NCBI GenBank assembly: GCA_030272155.1
Contig: CP126205.1
Span: 546,501-610,500 of the forward strand
From: Tetradesmus obliquus
Taxonomy: Eukaryota > Chlorophyta > Chlorophyceae > Sphaeropleales > Scenedesmaceae
Length of the DNA: 64,000 nt
Direction of reading: 5' to 3'
A program made the position numbers and the translations under genes. Positions 11,126-23,809 of the stretch are shown here, one piece after another. The notes under the pieces are model-generated. The model did not search any database. It was not told the DNA's origin and saw only the letters and a list, made by a program, of their open reading frames with translations. How positions within the stretch are numbered: position 1 is the stretch's first letter; every line of letters begins with the position of its first letter.

Positions 11126-13478
11126 AGCAGTGCTTCCACTGTTCCTAGAACTTTCTGCACTACGTTGCGTGGGTTGCAAGGTCGGACACACGCTTATTTC
11201 ACGACGATTTAGTGTGCCAAAGTTTTGCAGCTGCGAACCGTCTGCGTTCACACCCATCAGAAGCCAAAGCGCACAAATTATGACAGCGTCAGACACTGAG
11301 GTCTCGGGCCTGAACTTCTTGGTGTTAAGTATGGCCAGCAAACGTTGTGCATGGCAATAACATCCTTTCTTGAGCACAGTTGATGCTGCCTTTCTCATGC
11401 CTTTATCTGCAGCTTTGTGTAGGGACGCCTGCCAACATCTCTGTGCAGCACACCCATGTGCGTCCGGCCACCGCATATGCTGGGGGCACGTTGTTCCTGA
11501 CAGTTCATGGCACAATCTTGTTGGTGACCAACGGGTTGCCATAGTGTCTTGCTGAATGTGTTATTAGTTACAGCTGTGCCAACTTCTGGCATCCGAGCTT
11601 TTGCAGCACAAGATGTTGAACCAGCATCCCAGCTGCAGCCATGAATCAGGTATCTAGCAACCAGGCAGCAGCAATGTCTACGGCTGGTTGGCAATCCAAA
11701 AATCAAAGAACCAACAGGCTAAGCAGCAACCGCCAGTGACACCGTCATAGGTGTGCATGATTAACAACGCACAGAGCTGAGCTGCATGTCAAGGCCGCTC
11801 GACAGGCTTGCCAGTATTGTTGTAGCTGTTCTGGGCACTGCGTACTCAGCAGGTGCAAGTCATGCAGACCCCTGAGCAAGATCCTTCTGCCACAGCACTG
11901 ACCATCTCAGGCTATACAGCACAATTGCTCTGCCAACGCATGCGCTTTCATACCCTAGAAAAAACAAGCGGGCATCAGCTGGCGGCAGCTTCATGGCCTA
12001 CACACCAACCTCTCATGTTGGTACACAATAACAGCAAAGCTTGGTCATTGCACCATATGACACCAGCAATTGACCAGTTACTGACATTCACAAGCACAGA
12101 GCGTTGTGAACAACATGGCCGTGACATCAAGCCACTGTTTGAGTACACAATTATTTGGCTGCGGAACATCCTTGTCCAGACTGCCTGCAGTCACTAAGTA
12201 ATGCTGGCAGCAGTGCTGCAAAGACTGTGATCCTTGCCTAACCCACAAGAAACATGATTGTCAGCTCCAGCACAAATGGTGTGCGTACCTTTAGTATAGA
12301 CGTCAACAGTAACACATCAGCTGCACCAACACTACAGTATGTGATAGAAGCAGTAAAACACGCAAGTCAGCCTGCACTACTAGTAGCAGCCATTTGAAAA
12401 GTCACTTACTGACACACAACAAGCACGGAGCATGAAATCAGAGCAACAAGCATGTGCGGCAGTGGGCATACCGCTGGCAGCTGGGATGCTTCACCTTCAA
12501 GCCTTTCAACACCACACAACTGCCAGGGCAAAAAGCGGGAATGATACAGGACGGTAGCCCTGACAAGAGTAGGGTAGACACACCTGCCGACAGCTGTGAC
12601 AATGCTACACAGATGCCACAGTTATTACTGGTGGCTGGGCTGCCAACATATCGACACAACCGTTGCAATGAGGCCAACACAGGATGTGCCTCACGCAGCG
12701 CAAGTGTCAGCCCAAGTGCTTGAGCATACAATGTGCAGTGGCAGGCAAGCATGCATGCAGCCACCAACACTGCAATAATCAAGATGCATCAGCGGGGCAC
12801 TCTTTCAAGCCCATACCTGTTAACAGGCACTCCAAGCAAACGGAGAGCACTCTAGAAAACCATCTCTGCACCTGCTGCTGTCCTCAGTACGTGTGTCACT
12901 GGCTGTGTGCCACTGCTGGTGTACCACAGGCCGCCATACCAAAGAAAAACAGACGAAGAAAGTCAATTCCAGCAATCGTAAGCACATGCCACAGGCTTGA
13001 CGGCTCGCCGTAGCATTGGCTGTTGCCAAAGACAGAATCACAGGCGTTTAGGGCGCAATCGGACCTGGTAGAAGAACCATTCTACCTGAGCATGCTTGTA
13101 GCAGAACGCATGTCATGATGATAACCAGCTACAAGTAATACATCCCAGAAGCAGCAAGGGCGGTAGCCGATGACTGGCAGCTGCAAGGATTATGGTACAA
13201 CAGATGTGAATGATGCTACACACCAGAATGCATGGCTGTTAGCTGCCTCAAAAGAGGCCCCTCATGAAAGCAGACACCAGTGCTGTAGCCACAGACTTAT
13301 TGCAGCACCCCCGCACCAGCGCTGGCCACATACCTGCAACCAGCATACACACAGTGCATATCCAGCATGCCATACACACGCTGCTCATCATCAAACCAAC
13401 TGTATTGTGAACCTGCCACTACGATCATCATTGGAGTGTAGACAGTATCTGTCAGACACCAGGAGCTGCTGATGATGC
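11126..13478. other. Intergenic region, SGT1 promoter side / ODC 3' side
   Basis: About 2.35 kb. The left part should be the SGT1 promoter and leader (minus-strand gene starting at 11125), the right part the ODC 3' untranslated region. Open frames on both strands were read and none has recognisable content; composition is less CTG-rich than in introns. Nothing else is supported here. Confidence 0.5.
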
Positions 13479-16400
13479 CTATTCTGCCTTGCAGGCCGCC
13501 TCTGGCCCGCACTCCCCCTCCTCACTCTCCTCCTCGCTTTCCTCCTCCTCCACGTCACTCTCCTCGCTCTCCTCTGCGTCATCCACTGCCTGCCCGCTGA
13601 ACACGAAGAACTTGGTGGGGTTAGTCATGGCGATGCCGTTGAAGTCGCACGCACCAGCCACCTGCAGACAGGGCAGAGCAGCATACAATCAGTGCACAGC
13701 ACAGGCGCAGTGACCAACCCTATCATTGTACTGCCATTCTGCATGCAGTTTGTTCAGCGCTGTATCTGCGTAACTGAAGTGCTGAACACACCGCTCCTAC
13801 TACAGCATGTCACGCACATGTTTGCCAGCAACACAAGTGTCTCACCGTGTACGCGCCCACGTTGCAGAACATGAGGAAGTCGCCGTTGCGCAGCTCGGGC
13901 AGCTGCACGTCCTTGTACACATAGTCAGCGCTGTCGCAGGTAGGGCCCCAAAGCGTGGACTTAAACGTCTTGCCAGCGCCCTGCTGCTCCTCCTGCTCCT
14001 CTGCCACCTCTGGCAGCAGCGGGGAGCGCAGCACCAGTGGCTGCGGCTTCTGGTCGTCGTATAGGATGCAGTTGAAGCTGCCGTACAGGCCGTCAGTGAG
14101 CCAGTAGTCCTTGTGCACTACGCCAGAGGGAGTGGGCCTGCATGCACGAAAAGGTGCAGCACGCAGGGCACAGCACATCATGACTATTTGCTGGGCACTT
14201 GTTTACAGCGGCAGCAAGTTTGGTGAGCTGCAATGGCTAGCAGGCCGGCAAGCTGCGCACAAAAGTCAGCGGCAACATCAAAACACATGATGTATGCTTG
14301 CGGCGATGTACAGTATTATAAGCATAGTAACCGACTCCAGCGCCCATGTAACACATGCACCTTGGCCTGCCCACCCACCTGTCGCGCTTGCCGTACACAG
14401 GCACAATCAGCGCCGCGCTGGTCTCAGCAAAGTAGCGGCCGGGCTCCGCGATGACGCGCACGCCGCTCTCTGCAGGGAAGTGCTCGCCAATGGCTGTGTT
14501 GATGGTGCGCGCGATGTCGCCGAACTGCACATGCCCGTGCCCGTCAAAGTGCCCAGTGAAGCCGCCGCCGATGTCCAGCAGCCGCATCTCGTGGCCCAGC
14601 TCCGCGCCGATGTCAAACACGTTGCGCGCAGTGGCGATGGCAGCGCTGTACGCACCCAGGTTCTTGCAGCCGGAGCCCACGTGGAAGGACACGCCCACCA
14701 CAGCCAGGTTGAGCGCTGCTGCTGAAGCCAGCAGCTTGCGCGCGTCCTCGGGGTTGGCACCGTACTTGAGGCCCAGGGGGCAGCGTGCCTGGGGGTGGGA
14801 TGAGCACAGATATGTGTGGCAGGCAGTAGGTAGGTGCGTCAGGAAGAGTTTGCTTGTGAGGCGGCCTTGAGCGAGAGGACAGCATCAGGCAGAAGGTAAG
14901 CAAGTCACAACAACCGCTGTGCCAAACTGCCACTTTCTGCAGTGCAGAACAGCAGCGATGACACAAACTTGCAGGAGCAGTACAGCACAATCAACAGCAT
15001 AACCAGACACATACCTCCGGGTCATCGCAGCGGATGCGCAGCACCAGCTGGATGCCTGGGTAGGCGCCTGCAATCTTGGTCAGCTCGCTCTCAGTGTCGA
15101 ATGTGGTCAGGGACACTCCCGTGTCGCGCGCGTAGCGCAGGTCGCACGGCCGCTTGCAGGGGTGTGCGAAGATCACTTGGTCTGTGTAGCAGCACAGAGT
15201 GTGGCAGAGGAGGCGGAAAATTGAAGGGCACAATGAAAATAGCAGTCAGCAATCTCAGCATTGTAAGGAGCACCATGCATACCTTAGCTGCTTCCTGCAC
15301 AGTCCCAGACTTCAAGGCACAGCGCGCTTGGCCAGCATCAGCAAAATGCACAGTCATGGAGGAACAGTAGCTCCACTCACCCTTAGGCACGCCCATCTGC
15401 GCCACTGCCTCCAGCTCTGCCTTGGATGCGCAGTCAAAGCCAGCCCCCAGGGCAGCCAGCAACTTCATCAGCGCTGGCTCTGGGTTGCACTGCGACAGCA
15501 ACAGAAAGACGGTGGTGCAGGCATTAGCAGATAGTCAAATGGCGGTTGTACATACTTGGGAAGACTTGTGCAATGCCTGCTGCTGGCTGCACTTCCAACA
15601 ACACAGGACACAGTTGTGCCTGATTTCAAACCCTGCTGATGCACACCTTAACAGCGTAGAAGGGCTGCACACGCGGCAGCGCTGCCCGCCACGCCCTGAA
15701 CAGGCGGGTTGTGTTGCCCAGGTCGTAGATGTATGTGGTGTCGTCCAGATCGTGCTGCTCAATCAGCGCTGCTGCCTGCGCCGCCAGGCCGCGTGGGCCA
15801 CCGGTGACCAGGCGCTTGGTGCGGTGCTCTGCCAGCACGGCAGCAGCACGTGCAGAGCCAGTGCACTGCAGATGCGGGCAGGAAAACACGGCAGGTGTTC
15901 AGGCAGCTTCATGGGCTACCAGCTAGTATGGGCTTTGCTTAGCCTGTCTGCTGCGTTGATATAGCTGCTTACCACAGCACAGCCAGTCCTCAAGTGCGAC
16001 CATTGCATCTTTGACAGCAGATCCACATATTAGGGTCGCAGCACTGGTAGCTTGCATGCACTAGCGGCGGCCCATCTGTCTTTGTCTCACGTACATAAGG
16101 CATCCAGCCTGCAGAGAAAAGTGCTGCTGCTGTTGCTGCCACTGCTGCTGCGCACCTTGTACTGCCAGGAGTTCTTCACAATGGCATTTGCCTCGCGCAG
16201 CTTGGCGAGGCGCTCAGGGGAGCAGTTGGTGGCGCTCGGGGAGCGAGGCACCAAGAGCTGCAAGCGCAGCACAGTGAGATGGAAGATGTGCACGGCAGCG
16301 GACGACCCAAGAACTTATCAGATGTCATAGCGTGCATGGCTGTCTATTAGGAGGCTGGAACACCGCTGTCGTACTACCAGTTGCAAGCCAGTGGCAATGG

Positions 16401-16702
16401 CAACTGCTGGCGTTGCTACTGCTGGTGCTGGTGATTGGCTGAGGACTGGTGCCAGCGTCAGGTGGCTGATAACGCACCTGCTTCTTAGCAGCGCTTGCTT
16501 TGGTGGCAGGCACCTTGCCGGCTTGGCAGGCCGGTGGCGCCTGGGGCTTGCTGAAGGATCCCTCACGGAATGCAATGCGGCATGCACCATCAAGGAGTGC
16601 ATCCAGGTTGCCAGAGCAGAGCTGGTCCAGCTGAGACAGCTCCAGGCTTGGTGCTGGGGCCATCTCCACGGGCTTCGGGCTCAGGATACGTGTCGATGCC
16701 AT
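13479..16702 (-). CDS. ODC: Ornithine decarboxylase
   Basis: Eight exons on the minus strand: 16702-16478, 16257-16156, 15865-15647, 15489-15381, 15181-15015, 14788-14379, 14137-13846 and 13661-13479; 568 residues. It is the PLP enzyme that makes putrescine from ornithine, the entry step of polyamine synthesis. Seen: PFYAVKCN with the PLP lysine (about residue 182) split over an exon junction, PCKRPCDLRYA, FHVGSGC (His about 310), LLDIGGGFTGHF, VIAEPGRYFAET (about 389), WGPTCDSADYVYKDV with the catalytic Cys (about 478), and GDFLMFCNVGAYTVAGACDF. These are the hallmarks of eukaryotic ODC rather than of arginine or diaminopimelate decarboxylase. The protein exceeds the usual 430-460 residues because of a roughly 110-residue N-terminal extension and an acidic Glu/Asp/Ser tail ending in GPEAACKAE. 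The start is the ATG of exon 1. No exon echoes were noticed in its introns. Confidence 0.95.
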
Positions 16703-18608
16703 GGCTGCGGGGTTGCCTGGCTGTTCTCACGCAGTAGATGTCCTGCAGGGCACAGCGTTGGCACGGTGTAGTAGGGTTGACAAAAGCCCACTAGCCCAAG
16801 ACGTTGGCCCATCAAAGTAGACAGCAGCAATTACAGTCACATCACATGCATATAGTGCTTTGCTGCTATATCAACAGCACCCTGCGCAAAGCCTGCTGGT
16901 TAAGAGTGGCTGCGACAATCCGCCCAGTCTAGCAGCAGCACTGCCAGAAGTCAACTGTGCTTGACCCAGCTGCACCTCGACCTATGTGATGGTCCAAGCT
17001 GCAGCAATAGCTTCATGAAATGCAAAGAAATCGACGGAAGCGTGCAACCAGCTTTGTGTGCGCTTGCTGGCTGCTTCCCGCTTCTGCCCAGCAGTGCTGT
17101 TCTGGCGCTCACGAAGCTGCAGCGGCCGCTGCTGGCTGGCAAACAAGTACAATGCACACATTGGCATTGGCAACTATTATATATATCAAACAGCTCGTCC
17201 AGTTTTCGCCACAGCACCTCCACCAACCTGAGGACGCTGGAACAGGAGACTTGGTGGTCTCTGGCGCTGCTTATAAGCAGACTGGGCCCGCTCCCCTTTC
17301 CGCCTTTTCTTTTAGGCCTGTCAGCACGACGTGGGCTCTGTGTAGAAGTGGCTAGCTCTCTGCCGGAACAAACTTCAAAATGGTCAAAACGAGGCGCACG
17401 TTGAAGGAAGAAAATCAAGAACAAGAATTGATGATACTAAATCAAGTGGAACTTGCGCTTATGTGGTGCATGCGTGTGTCCTGCCTGTGGCTTAGTGTGA
17501 TAGTACTAATGCGAAGCTGCACTGCGGCACTGTCACGCCTTTCCGTGAGAAAGCACTCAATCCCTACACGGGTTGAAATAAATTTCCACATATCCAAAAA
17601 TGAAAGTTTTGCACAAGTTTGCCGTGCTCCCCAGCCAGTGGCCTACCCGCGCAGTGCTCTTCACAGTGGCCTTCGGGCAGGACGTTCGCAGCCGTTGGAG
17701 CTGCCGAAGAGTGCTATGACTGTCGTAGTATAGGGTCTCATAACAAACATCTTTGGATGCATGTGATATTAGAATTCCGCTCTGAACTCCAGCCGGCCAT
17801 CATTGCCAGCTGGCACAGTACTGCAGTTGACAAGGACTGACTGGCAAAATCAGCTGCCGTCAGCTGCACGAACTGATGACCAGTATACACGCTCACAGGG
17901 AACCCTTGTGCCTATTTGTGTACAGGGCCACTGCGGACACATCACCAAGAAGTCGACCAATGAGCAAAAAAGACTAGCGGCGATGGCATCACTGCTAGTG
18001 ACTGCAGCCTTGACTGGCACAGTTGCGCTGGGGTGCGCCACACAACAAGCACATCAGGGTAGTAATACGTATGACCAGGCCCCATAGCCGCAACACCACA
18101 ATGTTGCGCACAATCTGTAACCATGACACAAGCAGCCTGTGCACATGAAGTGAAGCGCAACAGCCAGCTCAGTAGCTGCAGGCGCTACTGGTGCCAAGCA
18201 CGCATGCTGCAAACTCTGCAAGCCCTGATTGCTGTCCCTGTTCTGTTCCACAGTTCTTAGGTCGCATGTGTTGGAGTGCTGAGGTCGGTACAAACAGCTT
18301 CATATGATACAAAACAATGGCCCAGACAGGCGTAGAAGACACTGCAGGCATGCAGTCAAGCATGCAAGATACAGCTTAACGATATCAAGGCATCATGGTC
18401 ATCTCTCATTTCTTCATCCCCTGCGCTTCATCAGCAGCACATGCTGCAGCAGCCCCTTGATGCGCTGGTGTACCCTGCACAGCAACGACACGCCAAGGTG
18501 GATCAGTGCACGTGCTTTGCAGTGTGTAGCATTGCTGGCCAGGACTACCACTGCGTGCATTGCAGCAAGCTGTAACACTAATGTGCATCTTTGGCTATAA
18601 TGTTGCGC
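16703..18608. other. Intergenic region, ODC promoter side / LRR gene 3' side
   Basis: About 1.9 kb. It should hold the ODC promoter and leader and the 3' untranslated region of the LRR gene. A plus-strand ATG at 17380 opens a Lys/Glu-rich stretch (MVKTRRTLKEENQEQELMI) followed by a possible donor, which could be the first exon of something unrecognised, but no continuation was found. A minus-strand frame at 17180-17280 reads helix-like sequence with no recognisable family. Confidence 0.4.
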
Positions 18609-19565
18609 TCACCCTCTGTTGTGCCAGGCCAGTTTCTGCGCCATCTGTGCCAAATCCCTAGGCACTGCCTCATTGCCCTGCAGCAGCTTGAGGCTGGTGC
18701 AGCTGGTGTTGTGCTGCATGGCAGTGGCTAGCGCCATGGCACCTGGCGGCCCAATGGCGTTGTGCTGCAGCCAAAGCCGGCGAAGCTGCGTGTTGCTACT
18801 CAGACTGGACGCAAGCGCAATTGCGCCATCGTCGCCTGCACACAGCAGCAGGAAGGGTATTGACATGGCGGCAGCAGCAAATCGCCGTTGCAAGACAAAG
18901 CTTGCCATGCATGCAGTGCCACTACAGTATGATTGCACCTTGTGAAGTTAAGCAACAGGAACAGACCTGAGCATTTGCCTGCACCTGCAAACAGATGTGC
19001 ACAGTAACCGCATACAGACATGGGTGCAGCAAGCAATTCTCTGCGCAGAATTGTGATGTTCTCATGCATTTTGCCTCTTGACTGTAATTGAGCCATTGCG
19101 CACGCCACCCACCTATCTGGTTGTGCTGCAGGCACATCACCCGCATCTTGCTGCTGCCCCAGCTGCGCTCCCGCAGCAGCCGTGCCAGTGCCCGCGCCCC
19201 AATGTCTTCGACAGCATTGTGTGACAGGTCCAGCAGCACAACGCTGCTGTTCACCATCAGCGCATCAACAAGATCAACCACAGCCTGGTCATCAAGCCCC
19301 ACCCCTACCAGTTCCAGCCGTGTTATGTGCGGGCTTATGTACAGCACAGCACCAATGCTTCTGCAGCAGCCTGCCGGCAGCTGCGTGTGCTGCAACCGAA
19401 GGGTTTGCTGCGCAATTTTTGTGCTGCTGTTAGGCCTGCTGCTGCGCCTGACTGCAGCAGCAGCTGCTTCAGCGCTGTTGCTGCAGCTGAGGGATCTGCT
19501 ACTGGTAGCACCCGCTGCAGCTGCATTATCCTCTATTTGTGAAGGTTGTAAGCTGCTTTGCAACA

Positions 19566-19600
<35 letters not shown>

Positions 19601-22597
19601 TGCTGCTTGGTGCACTTCCGGTGTCTTTGCCATACTGGGCTTCCGCTAGCTGCTCTGCTGCTGTCACAGCATAGCTGGCTGCCACTGCTGCTCCTGCTCA
19701 GTGGGCTAGGGCTGACTGCTCGACTGCCCCCGCCGCTGCTCAGGATAAGCACTTCAGACATCTGCCTGCGGACCACATCAGCACCCCAGCACGCTTGCTG
19801 CCTCTCTGCACTGCTGCAGCCAGCACCATCACAGCTAGCACCTGCAGAGCCGCAGCGCCGCCTGCCTCCTTTTGCATTCCTGCGGCCACCAGCTGTACTG
19901 CTGCTGTTGTAAGCGCCGCCATTGTTGCTGCTGTTGCCGGTGGTGTCTGCTTGTGAGCCCCGTCGGGAGGTCTCCCTGCTGCCCTCAAGCACAACACCAA
20001 GAGCAGCAGCCAGCACAGGCGCAGCCTCTGGACCTGCTATGCTCTGCAGCTGCTCCTCAGTGATGCGCCGCAGCTGCTGCTGGTAGCTGGCACTGCTGCT
20101 ATAATGCCCCAAGTGACTGCTGCCCTCTGCTGCCTCCAGGGCTGCGGCGGTGCTGCTTGTTGCGGATGGCATGCTGTGCACAAACTCCAGCAAGCTGCTG
20201 CAGCCAGAGCTCGGCATGCGGGCTAGGCTGTCATCTGACAGGTCCACAGTGCTGCTGCCATCATGTGACATGTCAAATGGCAGCATCGGGCTGCCTGCTA
20301 CTGCTGTGGAGTGGGTGGGGCTGGAGCCAGCTGATGGGGATGGATGGGCCACTGGCGCAATCTGTACAGAGAAAGGCAGCCATAAGTGAAGAAAGATTCA
20401 AATCAAGTGGCTGTGAGCTGTTTCTGCTGGCAGTTGATGCTAGTGGAGCACAGCGACTGTTGCTTGTAGATTGTATCTAGCACTATAAATATGGCTAACG
20501 TGCTGCTGCAACTATTGCATGTGAGACATTGCAGGCAAGTTACTGCGTCCTGTATCAAGACCATTCACAATGCTGTGCTGGCAGCACTGCCGGTCGCATC
20601 AGCTGCTGCTGCTGCTGCTGCTGCCAATGCTGCATCTCACCGGCATGTAGAATTCATCATCCTCTTGGTCAGCCGCCTCAGCAATCGCCTCCAGCCCAGC
20701 AGCAGCCACACCATGCGCACAGGGCGCCTGCTCCACGCCCGACTGTGCTGCTGCTGCTTTCCCCTGCAATTGCTGCTTGCAGGAACCTGCTGGAGCTAAC
20801 TGCTGTGCACTAGCTATTGAGGAGCCGCCGCTGAGCAGCAGCATGCAGCATGGCTGCCCCTCTGATGAGCCTGTGTGCACGCTTCGCGCCTGCTGTGGCG
20901 AGTCGTACTCCTGCACCTCCTGGCGGTGCATGAGCTGCAGCAGCGCTGCCAGCAGTGAAATGTGGTGTGCTTGCCTGTGTGCCAGCAGCACCTTGAGCTG
21001 CTCTGCCCTGCCCAGCATGGCTGCTGCTTCCGATTGCCATTCCTGCAGCAACAGCAGCAGCACAGAACACAAGCAGCCTGCCTCAGCCGACATGATTTGC
21101 ATCGCTGGTGCTGTTGGCGCACCTGCAACATTCGCAGCTGTTTTGCCCTCTCCTGCTGCAGTTACGGCAGCTGCTGGTCAGGGACTAGCAGCCCGCGTGA
21201 TGGGCCGTATGCTGGCAGCCTACAGCGCAGCCTCCACCAGCTTTGCTCTCCATCTGTAGCACCACTGCAGTGAGTCGTAACAGCCGTTGCTAGACAGCCC
21301 TGCCTACCTGCCACATTTTGCTGCAGCTGCTGCACCCACCTGGCCAAGCAGGAAGCTGTGACCCTGCACCAGCACCAGGCCCTGCCGCACTACATCACAC
21401 AGCTGCTGCAGCACCTCAGCGCTGCATGACCCTGTCAGCCTGGGGCACAGCTGCGCAGCCTGCAGACAAGGCAGCAGAGGCAGCAGCAGCAGCGATTGTG
21501 TGACGAAGGCTGCACAGAGGTTGTCATTTGCTGGTCATCCAGATGTGTGCGATCATTTCCTGCAAACAAGCAAAACTGCTGTGCATCAAGCTGCTGCTGA
21601 GTTCTGTGGTGCTGAACAGCCGCGGGTCATTGCAGGAGATCGCTGCATGCTAACCAGGCATATTATTGTGCACTCCTTACTGCAACTTACATAGCTGCGG
21701 AACGTGGCCACCACACGCATCTGTTGCTCAGGAAGCACCAGCTTGCTGCTGCCAATGCTGTTGCCGCCACTGCCGCTGATGCTGCTGCCTGTGCAGTAGC
21801 TGCTCCACGTGTGGGTGGTGCTTGCTCCAGTAGTCTGCAAGGAGGCACCAGCAACACTCTACTGAAGGTGCATGTTCTGTTTTGGGCGTTCCTGCAAACA
21901 GATACTTGGCAACTACCTGCAACTGCTGATGCTGCTCAAAAGCAGCTGTTACAGTCAGCAGCATGCATGCATGCATGCAATGGAGACTGCAACCTTCCAC
22001 AACATGATGAGTCGCCTGTCAATCACAGCATCGATTGCTGCCATGGCTGTGGTGCAAATTGCGAGTCTTACCTGCTGCCGCTGCTGCTGCAGCTGCTTCC
22101 CAAGCTCTAGCGTAGCATCCAAGCGCCGTTGGTAGTGGCTCAGCAAGTCATCAGCTGTAAAGAAAGCTTCGATTGGCCCCAGGCAGCTGACCCTGCTCAG
22201 CAGCTGCAGCGCATCCTCAAGGCATTGCCGCACATGCCGCAGCAGCTCTTCCTGCAAGCAGATGCATCGGGAGCAGCAGATGACCAGCATCTCTGTGATT
22301 GGCAAGGTGCTCGTGGTGCAGAACTGCACATGCAGGCTGGCAGTTGCGTCATGGAGCCCTCCGTTGGATAGGTATGAGTGGCACTGTGCGACTCTGCAGA
22401 GCGCGTGCAGCAGCGTACAGAGCCATGTCGAAGCAGCTGTGCACATCGCGCACCTGCTGCAGCTGTACAGCCTCCAGCATAAGGCGCTGGCATGCGTGAA
22501 GCAGCGCTGCATTAAAGCTTGCTGGTGCTTTTGATCCGTCCTGGCAGTCCAGCAGCGCTGAAAAGAGATCCCTGCAGAGCTGCAGCTGGGACTCCAT
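18609..22597 (-). CDS. LRR protein, ribonuclease-inhibitor type, with long low-complexity middle
   Basis: Seven exons on the minus strand: 22597-22385, 22251-22072, 21834-21691, 21459-21340, 21042-20641, 20361-19113 and 18835-18609; phases agree, giving 844 residues. The C-terminal 150 residues carry about four leucine-rich repeats: ITRLELVGVGLDDQAVVDLV, VVLLDLSHNAVEDIGARALA, MRVMCLQHNQIGDDGAIALA (spanning the last intron) and LRRLWLQHNAIGPPGAMALA. These fit the RI-like LRR consensus, a protein-interaction surface. The first 300 residues are mostly helical, with no domain I can name (MESQLQLCRDLFSALLDCQD; HYQRRLDATLELGKQLQQQR). The middle is Ser/Gln/Ala-rich with a Gln run near 19565-19600. 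The start is the first ATG in the 5' exon; the GTG further upstream is not a plausible start. Function is unknown. The donor of exon 1 is less certain than the others. Confidence 0.7.
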
Positions 22598-23809
22598 GCT
22601 GCCTGCTGCTGTTGCAGCCACCTCTACTGCATGCTATTTTACTTCAGAAGCATACAAGCCACAGGCTCATGACAAAAAAGGTGCCATATACGCTTTCTCG
22701 ATACCGTGCTGGGTGCAGAGCATAAATCCTTGCTCGTGGGCTGCAGCAGTGCACTTCACGCACGTGCGCGCGTAAATGTCATGCATAAGCAGTGCTGCTT
22801 TTGAACTGATGCACCTGAACGGAAAACCAGAGCACAACTGTACAATAGCGCGTAAGGCTTCAGTAGCTCTTGACATGACAGACATCAACCATGCGGACAA
22901 GTGGGTTTGCTGTCCGTAGCAGCAAGGCACATTGATGTCCAACGCTGACTTGGCTCTACACGTGTCTGCAAAAACTGCTTTGTTACGATTCATTGTTGGG
23001 TTCAACTGTCACCTCTCGTTGGGCGGCCCGCCCGCCACCCATTCAGCGAGTGTACTGCCTGCAGCAGTACCGGAGTGCTGATCCATCACACCCACTGGCG
23101 CCTCCCAAACGCCTGTTATACTGCCACGCGGGTGCTCAACAGGGATTGCATTGGTTGCTGTGCAGGGCAGATTTGACCATGTCATCATCAACTCGACAAA
23201 TCACGGGTGCCCCCCACCGTGGGTGACCTGGTGCATGCCCGCCGGGCCCACGGCGTGCCTCGCGGCTGTCTATGAACAAAGCATGCAAGTTGGTGTAGCA
23301 GAGCCAAAGGACTTCACATGAAATGTTGCATTGTTGCTGACTGAATTCGCCTCTGAGTGTCAGGCTCCCCTCAAAACCAACAACAACAGGCCAACCAGAT
23401 GGCAGATGATTGTCTGCCCTTCCAACATGCCCCATTGCAACTGCAACCTTGCCTGCTGGGCCCACCTTATCGTCATACGAGGTCTTACCAAGCAAGTCAA
23501 ACACAAACAGGGCGCGCCTTTTTTTTGACAATCACGCTGTCACCTGCCAGCCACTCAAAGGGGAGCACAGGTGTCCCAAGTGGGGCAATTGGTGCTGTCC
23601 TGTCACTGACACCGACATGTTCTACAACACATCATGAAGCACGCTGCATCACGCTACTCCATGTAGTTTACAGACTTCATTGTTTAGGTCGATCGCACCT
23701 ACAACACAGCTCCACACCCTCTTGCAAACTTCAGGTCACTCACCGCCTCACACCGAGCGAGAACTGGCCTGCCAGCTTAGCTTCATTGCAGCAGACGAAC
23801 AAACTCATT
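22598..23809. other. Divergent intergenic region, LRR gene / TIC20
   Basis: About 1.2 kb between divergent genes, so it should contain both promoters. A minus-strand open frame (about 23136-23531, no ATG start) reads non-repetitive, protein-like sequence including GPAGKVAVAMGHVGRADNH and SGWPVVVGFEGSL, and a second frame continues to 23009. I recognise no family; it could be a relic coding fragment or chance. Confidence 0.4.

Noticed and set aside
19113..20361. Plus-strand open frame of about 270 residues at 19088-19912
   Set aside because: It is antisense to the LRR exon and consists of Leu/Cys/Ala runs from CTG complements.
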